DNA from: Gammaproteobacteria bacterium
Lineage (GTDB): Bacteria > Pseudomonadota > Gammaproteobacteria > Steroidobacterales > Steroidobacteraceae
Direction of reading: 5' to 3'
Length of the DNA stretch: 35,581 bases
Assembly: GCA_003132025.1 (NCBI GenBank)
Contig: PKWJ01000051.1
Coordinates: 1-35,581 of the forward strand
In this document: positions 8,131 through 15,723 of the stretch, in pieces
How the letters are laid out: every line of letters begins with the position of its first letter
Numbering within the stretch: position 1 is the first letter of the stretch
Program-made: the position numbers and the translations under genes
Notes under the pieces: generated by a model
What the model saw: only the letters and a program-made list of their open reading frames with translations
Database searches by the model: none
Told to the model about the DNA's origin: nothing

Positions 8131-9915
8131 TTAGCCTGGCGCGTCGGTGGCAGTTTGTCCGGACGTGAGCGCGATGAACTCAGGAATGTCGCGCAGCGAT
8201 GCCATGTCCGGGTCGTTCCTCATCCAGCCGAAGTTCAAGTGGCCTCGTGCAATCGCCTGCCGCAACAGTTCGAGGGCGCGCTGAGGCTCGCCCAGCCGTG
8301 CGTGCAGGCACGCGCAGTTGTAGAGCATCATCGAATCGTCCGGGCTGATCTCGATCGCGTTGGAACCTTCGCGGATGGCCTCATCCTTGCGCCCGGCCTC
8401 GGCCAGCGTGACCGCATAGAACATCCTTGCCCGTGAATCGTCCGGGTTCTGCAGAATGTAGTTCGGCAATCGCTCCAGCATCTGATCACGTGCCGCTCGC
8501 GCTTCGCTCTGACGCCCAAGGCCGTCACAGGTCATCGCCAGGTCGGCATAGCCGGAAATGAACGCGGGCTTGAGCTCGATCACGCGCTGGAACAAATCGT
8601 AGGCCTGCTGGAACTCACCGTTGGTGAAGTGAATGCGGCCGAGCGTCCAGTGGGCGACGAAATCGTCGGGGGCCAGCTCAATGGCTTTGCGGCTCGATGT
8701 ACCGGCTTCTTCGAGCTTGCCCCAGATGAAATAGGACAGGCCCATCGCGGTGTAGGCTTCCGGCAGGTTGCCGTCGTACATCAGTGCCTTGAAACTCAGC
8801 TCCTGAGCACGGTTGCGGTATTTCTCTTCGCGGGCGAAATACTGATACATCTGCCCGTAGGCGCTCGAGCATGCCGCATATGCGGCCGCGTAACGCGGGT
8901 CGAGTTCGATGGCTCTCTCGAAGAGTTGGATTGCATATTCGACGCTGCGCTTGGTCAGGCGGTACAGATAGTCCTGACCCCGCAGGTAGAGATCGTAGGC
9001 CTGAGCGTTGACGGTCTGGCGCTTGGTCAAAGAGACTTTCTCGGCAAATGAAAGCTTCAGTTTCAGTGCCTCGGAAATCTGCTGTGCAACCTGCTCCTGG
9101 ATATCAAAGATGTCGTCGAGCTTGCCCTTGTACGTGTTTCCCCAGATCTGGCGGTTGGTTTCGACATCAACAAGCTGCACCGTGATACGAACAGAATCCT
9201 GGAAACGGCGCACACTGCCACCCACGATGTAGCGCGCACCTAACTCGTTGCCGATGGCTCGCACATCATGCTTGCGCTCCTTCAGCTGCTTTGACGCCCA
9301 ACGCGAGACCAGGTCGATCTCGCTGACCAGAGACAGCCGCGCGATCAGCTCCTCGGTCAGCCCGTCGCTGAAGTAGTCAGTTTCCTGGTCAGGACTGATA
9401 TTGTCGAATGGCATCACGGCTAACGCGCCGCGTCCGATTGCGGCCGACACAGGCGCAGTCTCACGCGCGGGCGCGGGCACTTTCACTTCCTGTGGCGGCG
9501 CAATCGTTACCCCAATGCGCTCCAGCGAACGCAGGATCGCATTCAGGCTCGCGCCGGGATCCTCGCCTTTGAAGTACGAGATGTGCTGGATCCCGGCCAA
9601 TTGGTATTTCAGGGTTGGCGGAATCACGGTCGGCTCAAGATACACGGGCAGAATGTGCCCCTTGCGCTCGCTTACGAGCACGACCTCCTTAGCCACGTTG
9701 TCTGAGTGAACCGCCGACTCGGTAACCATGAGGAGCAGCACTTTGGCGCTCTCCAGGGCGTTTACGATCTGTTCGCTCCACTGCGAGGCACCGTCGAGCC
9801 CGCCCTGGTCGATCCACAAGGACACTCCCGCCGCGCGCAGCTTCGCGGCCACATCCAAGACGCGGGTCTCGTCATCGCGGGCGTAGCTTACGAAGACGTC
9901 TGCTGAATGAGCCAC
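8131..9915 (-). CDS. TIR - TolB-like - TPR protein
   Basis: A 594-residue soluble protein starting at GTG 9915 with AAGAGG upstream. Residues 1-135 are a TIR domain: DVFVSYARDD at strand A, LWIDQGGL at the BB-loop region, then SDNVAKEV with E77 where NADase TIRs keep their catalytic glutamate. The tryptophan that often precedes it (as in SARM1) is Asn73 here. Residues about 162-290 are a TolB-like/FlgO-like domain (LAVMPFDNIS, YFSDGLTEELIARL, ARYIVGGSVRR), a module usually found behind adenylate cyclase or winged-helix domains. Residues about 300-585 form roughly six to eight TPRs. The TIR therefore takes the place of the usual output domain. The TIR may cleave NAD+ on a TPR-sensed signal or act as a scaffold; both are inference. 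The 121 bp upstream (9916-10036) should hold its promoter, but no clear boxes are visible. Confidence 0.8.
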   Translation of the reverse strand: MAHSADVFVSYARDDETRVLDVAAKLRAAGVSLWIDQGGLDGASQWSEQIVNALESAKVLLLMVTESAVHSDNVAKEVVLVSERKGHILPVYLEPTVIPPTLKYQLAGIQHISYFKGEDPGASLNAILRSLERIGVTIAPPQEVKVPAPARETAPVSAAIGRGALAVMPFDNISPDQETDYFSDGLTEELIARLSLVSEIDLVSRWASKQLKERKHDVRAIGNELGARYIVGGSVRRFQDSVRITVQLVDVETNRQIWGNTYKGKLDDIFDIQEQVAQQISEALKLKLSFAEKVSLTKRQTVNAQAYDLYLRGQDYLYRLTKRSVEYAIQLFERAIELDPRYAAAYAACSSAYGQMYQYFAREEKYRNRAQELSFKALMYDGNLPEAYTAMGLSYFIWGKLEEAGTSSRKAIELAPDDFVAHWTLGRIHFTNGEFQQAYDLFQRVIELKPAFISGYADLAMTCDGLGRQSEARAARDQMLERLPNYILQNPDDSRARMFYAVTLAEAGRKDEAIREGSNAIEISPDDSMMLYNCACLHARLGEPQRALELLRQAIARGHLNFGWMRNDPDMASLRDIPEFIALTSGQTATDAPG

Positions 9916-10036
9916 CGGCGCCTCTTAGGTTAAGCGGTTCGGATACGGGTTGGTGTTCTCGGAAAAGGTTAGCACGGGGCCTTGGATGTTTGAAAAACTA
10001 TCGTATCATCAATCAGTTAGGGCGGGACAGCCGTTG

Positions 10037-11872
10037 TCATCGCGCGGGCCGTGCCAGCGCAAAGCCGCTGGCACGGCCGATGCTGGCTCCGCGCCTGCCC
10101 TTCCTGCGGGGCAATTTGCGCGCGGTCCTGTCGTTGATCAGATGCACGAACGTGTGAAAGGTGGCGTCGTTCGGCAACTGCCGGCCAATATGAATGATGG
10201 CGCTGTCCTTCAGGCGCTTCCCGAGCACTGCTGTAATGAGCGCCCTGGAGTGGGCGTCGACGAAGTCCAACATTTCGTCGATGAGAATCCAGGACGGCTC
10301 ATGGATCAGCGTACGTACAAACGCCAATCGCGTTAGTTGGTCGTCGTTAAGCTCCTCGTGCCAGTCCTGGCGCTTATCCAGGTCGGGCGCGAACTCCTTG
10401 AGATTCAGATCAGTCAGTGCGTCGCGGAAAGTCTTGTCCTTTATCTTGTCCGGGTCCGACGGATACGCGAGCGCCTCCCGCATGGTGCCCGGAGGCCAGT
10501 AAGCCGAGCGCGGCATGTAATAGATGCTTTGGCCTTTCGGTCGCCTCACGGTGCCCGAGCCCCAGGGCCAGAGACCGGCAAGAGCACGGAAAAGCAGCGT
10601 CTTGCCGGCAGCGGGCTCGCCCACCACAACCACCCGCGCGCCGGGCTTTATCAGTACATTAGCTTCCTTGATCTTGGTGACACCTCCGGGCGAGGCAATC
10701 TCCAATTTGCTGATCACATATTCGTTGCTCGTTCCTTCTTCATAATCAATCTGGCTCTCAACACGGTGCAATGAGTCCATATCCGTGACGGCTCTGCGAA
10801 AGCTGGCCACGCGCAGCAGGGTCGCGCGCCAGTCGGCGATGACGCTGAAGTTGTCTACGAACCAGCGCAGCGAACTTTGAACCTGGGTAAAGGCGCCAGC
10901 GGCCATCATGAGGCCACCGAAAGAAAGGTTGCCGAAGAAGTAGAGCGGAGCAGCCGCAATGATCGGCGCCACGAGGGTAAACCAGCCATAGCCAGCCGTG
11001 ATCCAGGTCAAATTGGTCAAGCCCAGCACCAGCCGCCAGGTTGCTGCGAGCACTGAATCGAGGTCCCCCTCGATGTGGCGTATCTCGTCCGGCTCCCCGC
11101 CCGCCAGCGAGATCGCATCGGCGTATTCGTTCACGCGCACGAGCGCGACGCGAAGTTCGGATTCGCGCTGGTAGCGCTCGGCATTGCGCTTGATGAGATT
11201 GTGTCCTGCCCAGTAGCTCAGCAGCGAGGCAGATCCTGCATACAGGACGGCTGTCCAGACCATGTACCCCGGGATCAGATAGTCGCGCCCGTGAATATGA
11301 AAGCTGAATCCGGTAGAGATGCGCCAGAGCACGCCGACGAACACGACAACCAGAATACCTGCCTGCAGCAAGCCGGTGCCGAGGTCCGCGGTGAGCTCGG
11401 TGAGATGCCGAGCATCCTCATGCACGCGCTGATCCGGATTGACGCCAATGTCGCCCGCATTGGCGAGCCGGAAGGCGCGCATGGGCCGTACCCAGTGCTC
11501 GACCAGATCCTTGACGAGTCCTTCGCGCAGCTTGAGTTTCAGCGTCTCGGTCAGAAATCTCTGCGCCACATTCAAGCCCAGTAGCGCGCCGGCAATGACT
11601 GCGAAAACCACGAGCTGGCGCAGAAAACCGTCCAGATCACGATGGGACAGGGCGTCGTAGAACGGCTGATTCCAGACATTGAGGCGAATCTGCCCAAAAG
11701 ATGACGCGGCCACCACGACAATCAGCAAACCGCCCAGGATCGCCAGGGAGTTGCGCACCGGCGACTCGATCAGCGCCTGCCACATGGTTCCTAACTGCGG
11801 CAATAACTTCGAACGGCTGTACTCATCGTTGGCCTTTGATCGCTTTGCCATGAGTGGGTCTCGGGGTGACAT
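10037..11872 (-). CDS. SbmA/BacA-like ABC transporter, fused permease-ATPase
   Basis: A 611-residue half-transporter with an N-terminal ABC_membrane_2 region (helices at about 42-58, 85-103, 168-185, 200-222, 285-315) and a C-terminal ATPase, as in E. coli YddA and SbmA/BacA relatives, which move peptides, very-long-chain acyl groups or cobalamin-type cargo. The ATPase has Walker A GEPAAGKT (418-425), Walker B ILIDE (529-533) and an H-loop histidine (H561). The signature motif is aberrant: LNDDQLTR (508-515) where the family has LSLGEQQR. ATG 11872 is preferred over the upstream start at 11917 because GAGG lies about 6 nt before it and MSPRDP follows. The last 24 residues are basic and overlap an inverted repeat. 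Substrate unknown. Confidence 0.85.
   Translation of the reverse strand: MSPRDPLMAKRSKANDEYSRSKLLPQLGTMWQALIESPVRNSLAILGGLLIVVVAASSFGQIRLNVWNQPFYDALSHRDLDGFLRQLVVFAVIAGALLGLNVAQRFLTETLKLKLREGLVKDLVEHWVRPMRAFRLANAGDIGVNPDQRVHEDARHLTELTADLGTGLLQAGILVVVFVGVLWRISTGFSFHIHGRDYLIPGYMVWTAVLYAGSASLLSYWAGHNLIKRNAERYQRESELRVALVRVNEYADAISLAGGEPDEIRHIEGDLDSVLAATWRLVLGLTNLTWITAGYGWFTLVAPIIAAAPLYFFGNLSFGGLMMAAGAFTQVQSSLRWFVDNFSVIADWRATLLRVASFRRAVTDMDSLHRVESQIDYEEGTSNEYVISKLEIASPGGVTKIKEANVLIKPGARVVVVGEPAAGKTLLFRALAGLWPWGSGTVRRPKGQSIYYMPRSAYWPPGTMREALAYPSDPDKIKDKTFRDALTDLNLKEFAPDLDKRQDWHEELNDDQLTRLAFVRTLIHEPSWILIDEMLDFVDAHSRALITAVLGKRLKDSAIIHIGRQLPNDATFHTFVHLINDRTARKLPRRKGRRGASIGRASGFALARPAR
10047..10078. 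repeat. 13-bp perfect inverted repeat at ABC gene 3' end
   Basis: GGCCGTGCCAGCG (10047-10059) and its exact complement (10066-10078) flank a 6-nt loop. It lies inside the last codons of the ABC transporter, next to its stop at 10037-10039. The GC-rich stem would fold in RNA from either strand, but no T-tract follows on either side, so it is not a canonical intrinsic terminator. It could be a REP-like element captured into the coding sequence or a factor-assisted 3' stabiliser. Confidence 0.6.
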
Positions 11873-11911
11873 CACAAGCCTCGCAGTATGCCAAATATTG
11901 CACACGGCCCC

Positions 11912-11923
11912 CGTCACGTGACG
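11912..11923. promoter_or_regulatory. 12-bp palindrome upstream of the ABC transporter
   Basis: CGTCACGTGACG is a perfect palindrome lying 40-51 bp upstream of the ABC transporter ATG (minus strand), in the 192-bp gap to the NADP-binding protein gene. The position suits an operator that overlaps the promoter. No regulator gene adjoins it and no -10/-35 pair is clear, so the regulatory role is inferred from symmetry and location only. Confidence 0.3.
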
Positions 11924-12064
11924 CCGGCAGGGCGACGTGTCTTTTACGGTCTTTTGCCGCCGGAGAAAGCGGCCGAGACGGAAATGGGCGCTTGTCGGAT
12001 CTGAAGCGGGGCGAGATCCCGCGCACCAACGAGGGTGTCCCTATGCCCTACGGGCCGGTCCGCG

Positions 12065-12808
12065 TCAGGGCTTTAGTGTTGCCGCGATGCTGCGTAATTC
12101 TTCCGGCGTGTGCTCGCCCGCGAGCGGCGTGCCCGGCATTAGATATTTGCCCATGTCGAGCCCGCCGACGACGACAGGTTCGAACCCTGCCTGTCGGACC
12201 AGCCGCGAAGCCAACTCGATGGCCTTCTTGTCACCTGCGATCGGCATGCCGATCTTCCCCGGGTCTTCGTGCGCGCTGGCCATAAGTGCTGCGGGTACGG
12301 CGTTGAATGCGCGAACGATGAATGCGCCCGGCAGCAGGTGCGCGTCGAAGACCCCCGCCCCTTGTTCGCGCGCCTGATCGGCGATGCCACCGTCGCGTTG
12401 TGGGAAAGGGTTGCTCGCATTGATGACGACTTTTCCTTTGAGTGAATCGCCGAGACTCTTTACGAGCTCGGGAAAGGCGCTGTACGGAACCGCGAGCAGG
12501 ATTACCTGCCCGAACGAAGCGGCCTCCTGCGGCGTACCCGCGCGCGCATTGGCTCCGACTTCGCCGGCGAGCTTCTTGTCGTTGTCAAGATTACGCGACG
12601 AAAACATCACCTCATTTCCGGCCTTGGCCCAAACGCCGCCAAGCGCGCTTCCGACATGCCCGGACCCGATGATGCCGATCTTCATCTTCTGGCTGTCGGC
12701 TGCCTCGACAATGCGTGTTGTGATCGGCAGGGCGCTGAGGGCGGCTACCGCACCGGTCACCTTGAGCATATCCCTACGACTAAAATCTGGAGTGCGGTGC
12801 ATTTTCAT
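12065..12808 (-). CDS. Tat-exported NADP-binding F420-reductase-like protein
   Basis: A 247-residue protein starting at ATG 12808 with GGAGG 7 nt upstream. The N-terminus carries a twin-arginine signal (SRRDMLK followed by a hydrophobic stretch, cleavage near IVEAA). The mature part is a Rossmann domain of the F420-dependent NADP reductase-like (F420_oxidored) family: KIGIIGSGHVGSALGGVW gives the GxGxxG nucleotide loop, SSRN the likely 2'-phosphate contact, and VINASNPFP the later strand motif. Relatives are usually cytoplasmic proteins of about 200-220 residues. Tat export implies folding with its nucleotide before transport. Substrate unknown; gammaproteobacteria do not commonly make F420, so NADP is more likely the only cofactor. 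Divergent from the M3 peptidase. Confidence 0.8.
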   Translation of the reverse strand: MKMHRTPDFSRRDMLKVTGAVAALSALPITTRIVEAADSQKMKIGIIGSGHVGSALGGVWAKAGNEVMFSSRNLDNDKKLAGEVGANARAGTPQEAASFGQVILLAVPYSAFPELVKSLGDSLKGKVVINASNPFPQRDGGIADQAREQGAGVFDAHLLPGAFIVRAFNAVPAALMASAHEDPGKIGMPIAGDKKAIELASRLVRQAGFEPVVVGGLDMGKYLMPGTPLAGEHTPEELRSIAATLKP

Positions 12809-13011
12809 GTGGACCTCCAAATGGGGAGCGGTCGCCATATGATGCCAAAGAATATCCCTTTTGTTCCGCCCAATAGCGGCCGTTTCTATTCGAATGCTAA
12901 TATCTGGAAGGCGGGGATAGCCTCCAAATACTCGCTCCGGCGGACGGCAAAACCCGGATGCTTCAATCTCGCCGCCGCGCCGACGCAATAGAACTTATCG
13001 GGGGATTGAAA
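12809..13011. promoter_or_regulatory. Divergent intergenic region
   Basis: These 203 bp separate two divergent exported-protein genes and must contain both promoters. The GGAGG ribosome site of the minus gene lies at its left edge and GGGGG for the plus gene at its right edge (13000-13004). The nonamer CCTCCAAAT occurs twice in the same orientation (12814-12822 and near 12918), which is probably chance. No convincing sigma-70 boxes or operator are visible. Confidence 0.3.
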
Positions 13012-15060
13012 ATGTCGATGCTTTCCAGCCGCTCCCACGTCATCGTCCTCCTCATGCTCGCAAGAACAGTCGCAGCGCAGCAGCCGTCCATAGACCAGCC
13101 GCCCCTGTGGAGCGCTCGGCCCGACGTTGATGCCTTCGAGAAAATCGAGAACGATCACCTGGCTGCGGCCCAGCGCGCAATCGATCAAATCGACGCCACG
13201 AAAGGATCCAGGACGATCGATAACACGCTGGCACCGTATGACGAAGCGATCCGGCAACTCAATGCGGCAAACTACTTTGCCGACCTTATGCAGGAGCTAC
13301 ACCCGGATGAGTCCTTTCGCAACCGCGCTACGGCGATGACCACCAAGGTGAGCAACGCCTCGACGGCCTTGTCGTTGAATCGAGATGTGTACCATGCACT
13401 GGCAAGCCTGGACGTGTCGAAGAGTGATGCCGCAACCCGTTACTATGTCCGGCGGCAACTGCTTGAATTTCGCCTAGCCGGCGTAAACAAGGACGATGCC
13501 ACTCGGGCGAAGCTAAAAAAGCTACAAGACCAGCTTACGACAGAGCTTTCGACGTTCGAGCGCAACATCTCGGACGATACCCGAACCGTGCAGGTCACCG
13601 ATGTGCGGGAACTGGATGGTCTGCCCCAGGATTTCGTTGATTCTCATAAGCGAGGTAGTGATGGGAAGATAAGCATAACGACCAACTATCCAGATCTGTT
13701 TCCAGTTCTCCAATACGCCAAGAACGACGATATTCGCCGACGCCTCTGGAGTGCATGGGTTAGTCGGGCATATCCCAAGAACCGCACTGTGCTCAGGCAT
13801 ATAATGCAGATGCGCCGCGATATCGCGGGTCTGCTGGGATACTCATCCTGGGCTGACTATAACGCCGCTGACAAGATGATCGGGTCAGGATCCAACATCG
13901 CCAAATTCATCAGCCAGCTCGATGCCGCGACCCGACCACCGGCAAAACGGGAATTTGCCACGTTACTGGCAGAGAAGCGGAAAACCAATCCCGCTGCGAC
14001 GCAGATCACTACTTACGAGAACTGGCGCCTGAACGAGCTGGTTCGTCGCTCGCAATACGATTTCGACTCCGAAAGTATCCGCCCTTATTTGCCTTACGCC
14101 GCGGTGAAGCAGGGCATACTGGATACGGCCGCATCGCTCTTCCACGTCAGTTTTCGCCAGGAGATGAATGCACCCGGGTGGGATCCATCCGTGGAAACCT
14201 GGGATGTGATCGAAAGCGGCCAGATGACGGGTCGGTTCTATCTCGACATGCATCCCCGTCCGGGGAAATACAGCCATGACGCAATGGCCCAGGTACTTGA
14301 TGGAATCCGCGGCAAGCAGCTGCCCGAGGCCGCCCTTATGTGCAACTTCCCCGAGCCTACCGCGACCGATCCTGGCCTGATGAGCTACGACGATGTAGTC
14401 ACTTTTTTTCACGAGTTTGGCCACCTGATGCACCACATTCTCGGCGGACAGCAGCAATGGGCGGGAATCAGCGGCCTCACCATGGAGGCGGATTTTGTGG
14501 AGGCTCCTTCACAGATGCTCGAGGAGTGGATGCATAGCCCCCAGGTCCTCGCCTCCTTTGCGCATCAATACCAGACCGGCGAACCAATTCCTGCTGAGCT
14601 TGTAGCACGCATGAATCGAGCTTCGGCGTTCGGCCGTGCGAGCAGCATCGCGCTTCAGAACGCGTTGAGCGCGATTTCATACGATATCTATAAGAGCAAA
14701 CCGGCCGATGTGGCACTTGACGCCACCACTCTTCGCGACCTCTCGCATTACACGCTGTCGGTTCCTTCGGCTGCCGATGGGCATTTGTATGCGTCATTTG
14801 GTCATCTCGGCGGCTACTCTTCCGCCTACTACACCTATATGTGGGATAAGGTCATCGCCGAGGATTTCTTTCAGCAGTTTGACCAGACCAATCTCCTTGC
14901 GGGCGATACGCCTATGCGATATCGCCGTCTCGTGCTGGAGCCGGGCGGATCCATGTCCGCCAATGATCTCGTCAAGGACTTCCTGGGCCGTCCGCAGAAC
15001 ACCAAGGCGTTTCAGCAGTGGATGGGCGAAGAGTTTGCGGATACGCGTCAAAACGAGTAG
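13012..15060 (+). CDS. M3-family zinc oligopeptidase, exported
   Basis: A 682-residue metallopeptidase of the thimet oligopeptidase/oligopeptidase A/Dcp clan. Residues 1-23 form a signal peptide (HVIVLLMLARTVAAQ). The zinc site is intact: HEFGH has H467 and H471 as ligands with E468 as catalytic base, followed 26 residues on by E497 in DFVEAPSQMLEEW. The typical C-terminal substrate-binding pattern (FGHLGGYSSAYYTYMWDKVIAEDFF) is present, and the length matches the family. ATG 13012 fits a GGGGG ribosome site and gives the signal peptide; the longer frame from 12958 does not. It should degrade short peptides in the periplasm or outside the cell. The next gene starts 22 nt downstream, and an exported S9 peptidase follows, suggesting a peptide-utilisation cluster. 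Confidence 0.9.
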   Translation: MSMLSSRSHVIVLLMLARTVAAQQPSIDQPPLWSARPDVDAFEKIENDHLAAAQRAIDQIDATKGSRTIDNTLAPYDEAIRQLNAANYFADLMQELHPDESFRNRATAMTTKVSNASTALSLNRDVYHALASLDVSKSDAATRYYVRRQLLEFRLAGVNKDDATRAKLKKLQDQLTTELSTFERNISDDTRTVQVTDVRELDGLPQDFVDSHKRGSDGKISITTNYPDLFPVLQYAKNDDIRRRLWSAWVSRAYPKNRTVLRHIMQMRRDIAGLLGYSSWADYNAADKMIGSGSNIAKFISQLDAATRPPAKREFATLLAEKRKTNPAATQITTYENWRLNELVRRSQYDFDSESIRPYLPYAAVKQGILDTAASLFHVSFRQEMNAPGWDPSVETWDVIESGQMTGRFYLDMHPRPGKYSHDAMAQVLDGIRGKQLPEAALMCNFPEPTATDPGLMSYDDVVTFFHEFGHLMHHILGGQQQWAGISGLTMEADFVEAPSQMLEEWMHSPQVLASFAHQYQTGEPIPAELVARMNRASAFGRASSIALQNALSAISYDIYKSKPADVALDATTLRDLSHYTLSVPSAADGHLYASFGHLGGYSSAYYTYMWDKVIAEDFFQQFDQTNLLAGDTPMRYRRLVLEPGGSMSANDLVKDFLGRPQNTKAFQQWMGEEFADTRQNE

Positions 15061-15081
15061 TGGAGCGTAGGTGGTCGACAT

Positions 15082-15606
15082 ATGAGGGCATCCGTCTTCG
15101 TCGGTACTAGCCTTGATGGCTTCATCGCGCGACGCAATGGCGATTTCGACTTCCTTCCTGAAGGCGGGGGCGAGCCTCATGGCTATGACGAGTTTATGGC
15201 GAGCGTAGACGTGTTGGTAATCGGGCGAAATACCTTCGAAAAGGTGCTGACATTCGAAGAATGGCCATATGCCGACAAGCGCGTTGTCGTTCTGAGTAGC
15301 CGCGCCATCGATGCCTCGAATGTTCGCGGTGCCGCGATTGAGCATATGTCCGGCTCTCCCGCCGTGATTACGGATCGCCTTGCGGCCAGCGGAGCCAGCC
15401 ATGCCTATGTGGATGGCGGCATCACTGTGCAACGCTTCCTGCGTGCACGATTGATCCAGCGCCTCATCGTTACGCGCGTCCCGGTGCTTATAGGAGAAGG
15501 CATTCCGCTATTTGGTTCGCTTCCTCACGATGTGCGGCTGCGCCACATTCATACCAAGACCTATCCAAGCGGATTGGTGAAGAGCGAGTATGAGGTTTTG
15601 GGCTAA
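15082..15606 (+). CDS. RibD-C/DHFR-like reductase
   Basis: A 174-residue cytoplasmic protein of the dihydrofolate-reductase-like RibD C-terminal family (YyaP/YwjB type). It has the opening SVFVGTSLDGFIARRNGD, the central VLVIGRNTFEKVL and the later YVDGGITVQRFLRARLI motifs, which build the NADPH-binding fold. Real folate DHFRs keep a catalytic Asp/Glu after the first strand and a different GR motif, so a folate role is not implied; most family members lack known substrates. GTAGGTGG about 7 nt before ATG 15082 is a plausible ribosome site. It lies between two exported peptidases with short gaps, yet shares no obvious function with them. Confidence 0.85.
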   Translation: MRASVFVGTSLDGFIARRNGDFDFLPEGGGEPHGYDEFMASVDVLVIGRNTFEKVLTFEEWPYADKRVVVLSSRAIDASNVRGAAIEHMSGSPAVITDRLAASGASHAYVDGGITVQRFLRARLIQRLIVTRVPVLIGEGIPLFGSLPHDVRLRHIHTKTYPSGLVKSEYEVLG

Positions 15607-15723
15607 GCTGCCGTCACGCCCACCCGGATGCGGGCTTCCCGACCGGTTATTATGTGGATGCCAACGACTCCCGCCCGGATTACGATTGAGACTTCGGATT
15701 CGGCTTACATAGGGAAAAACGGA

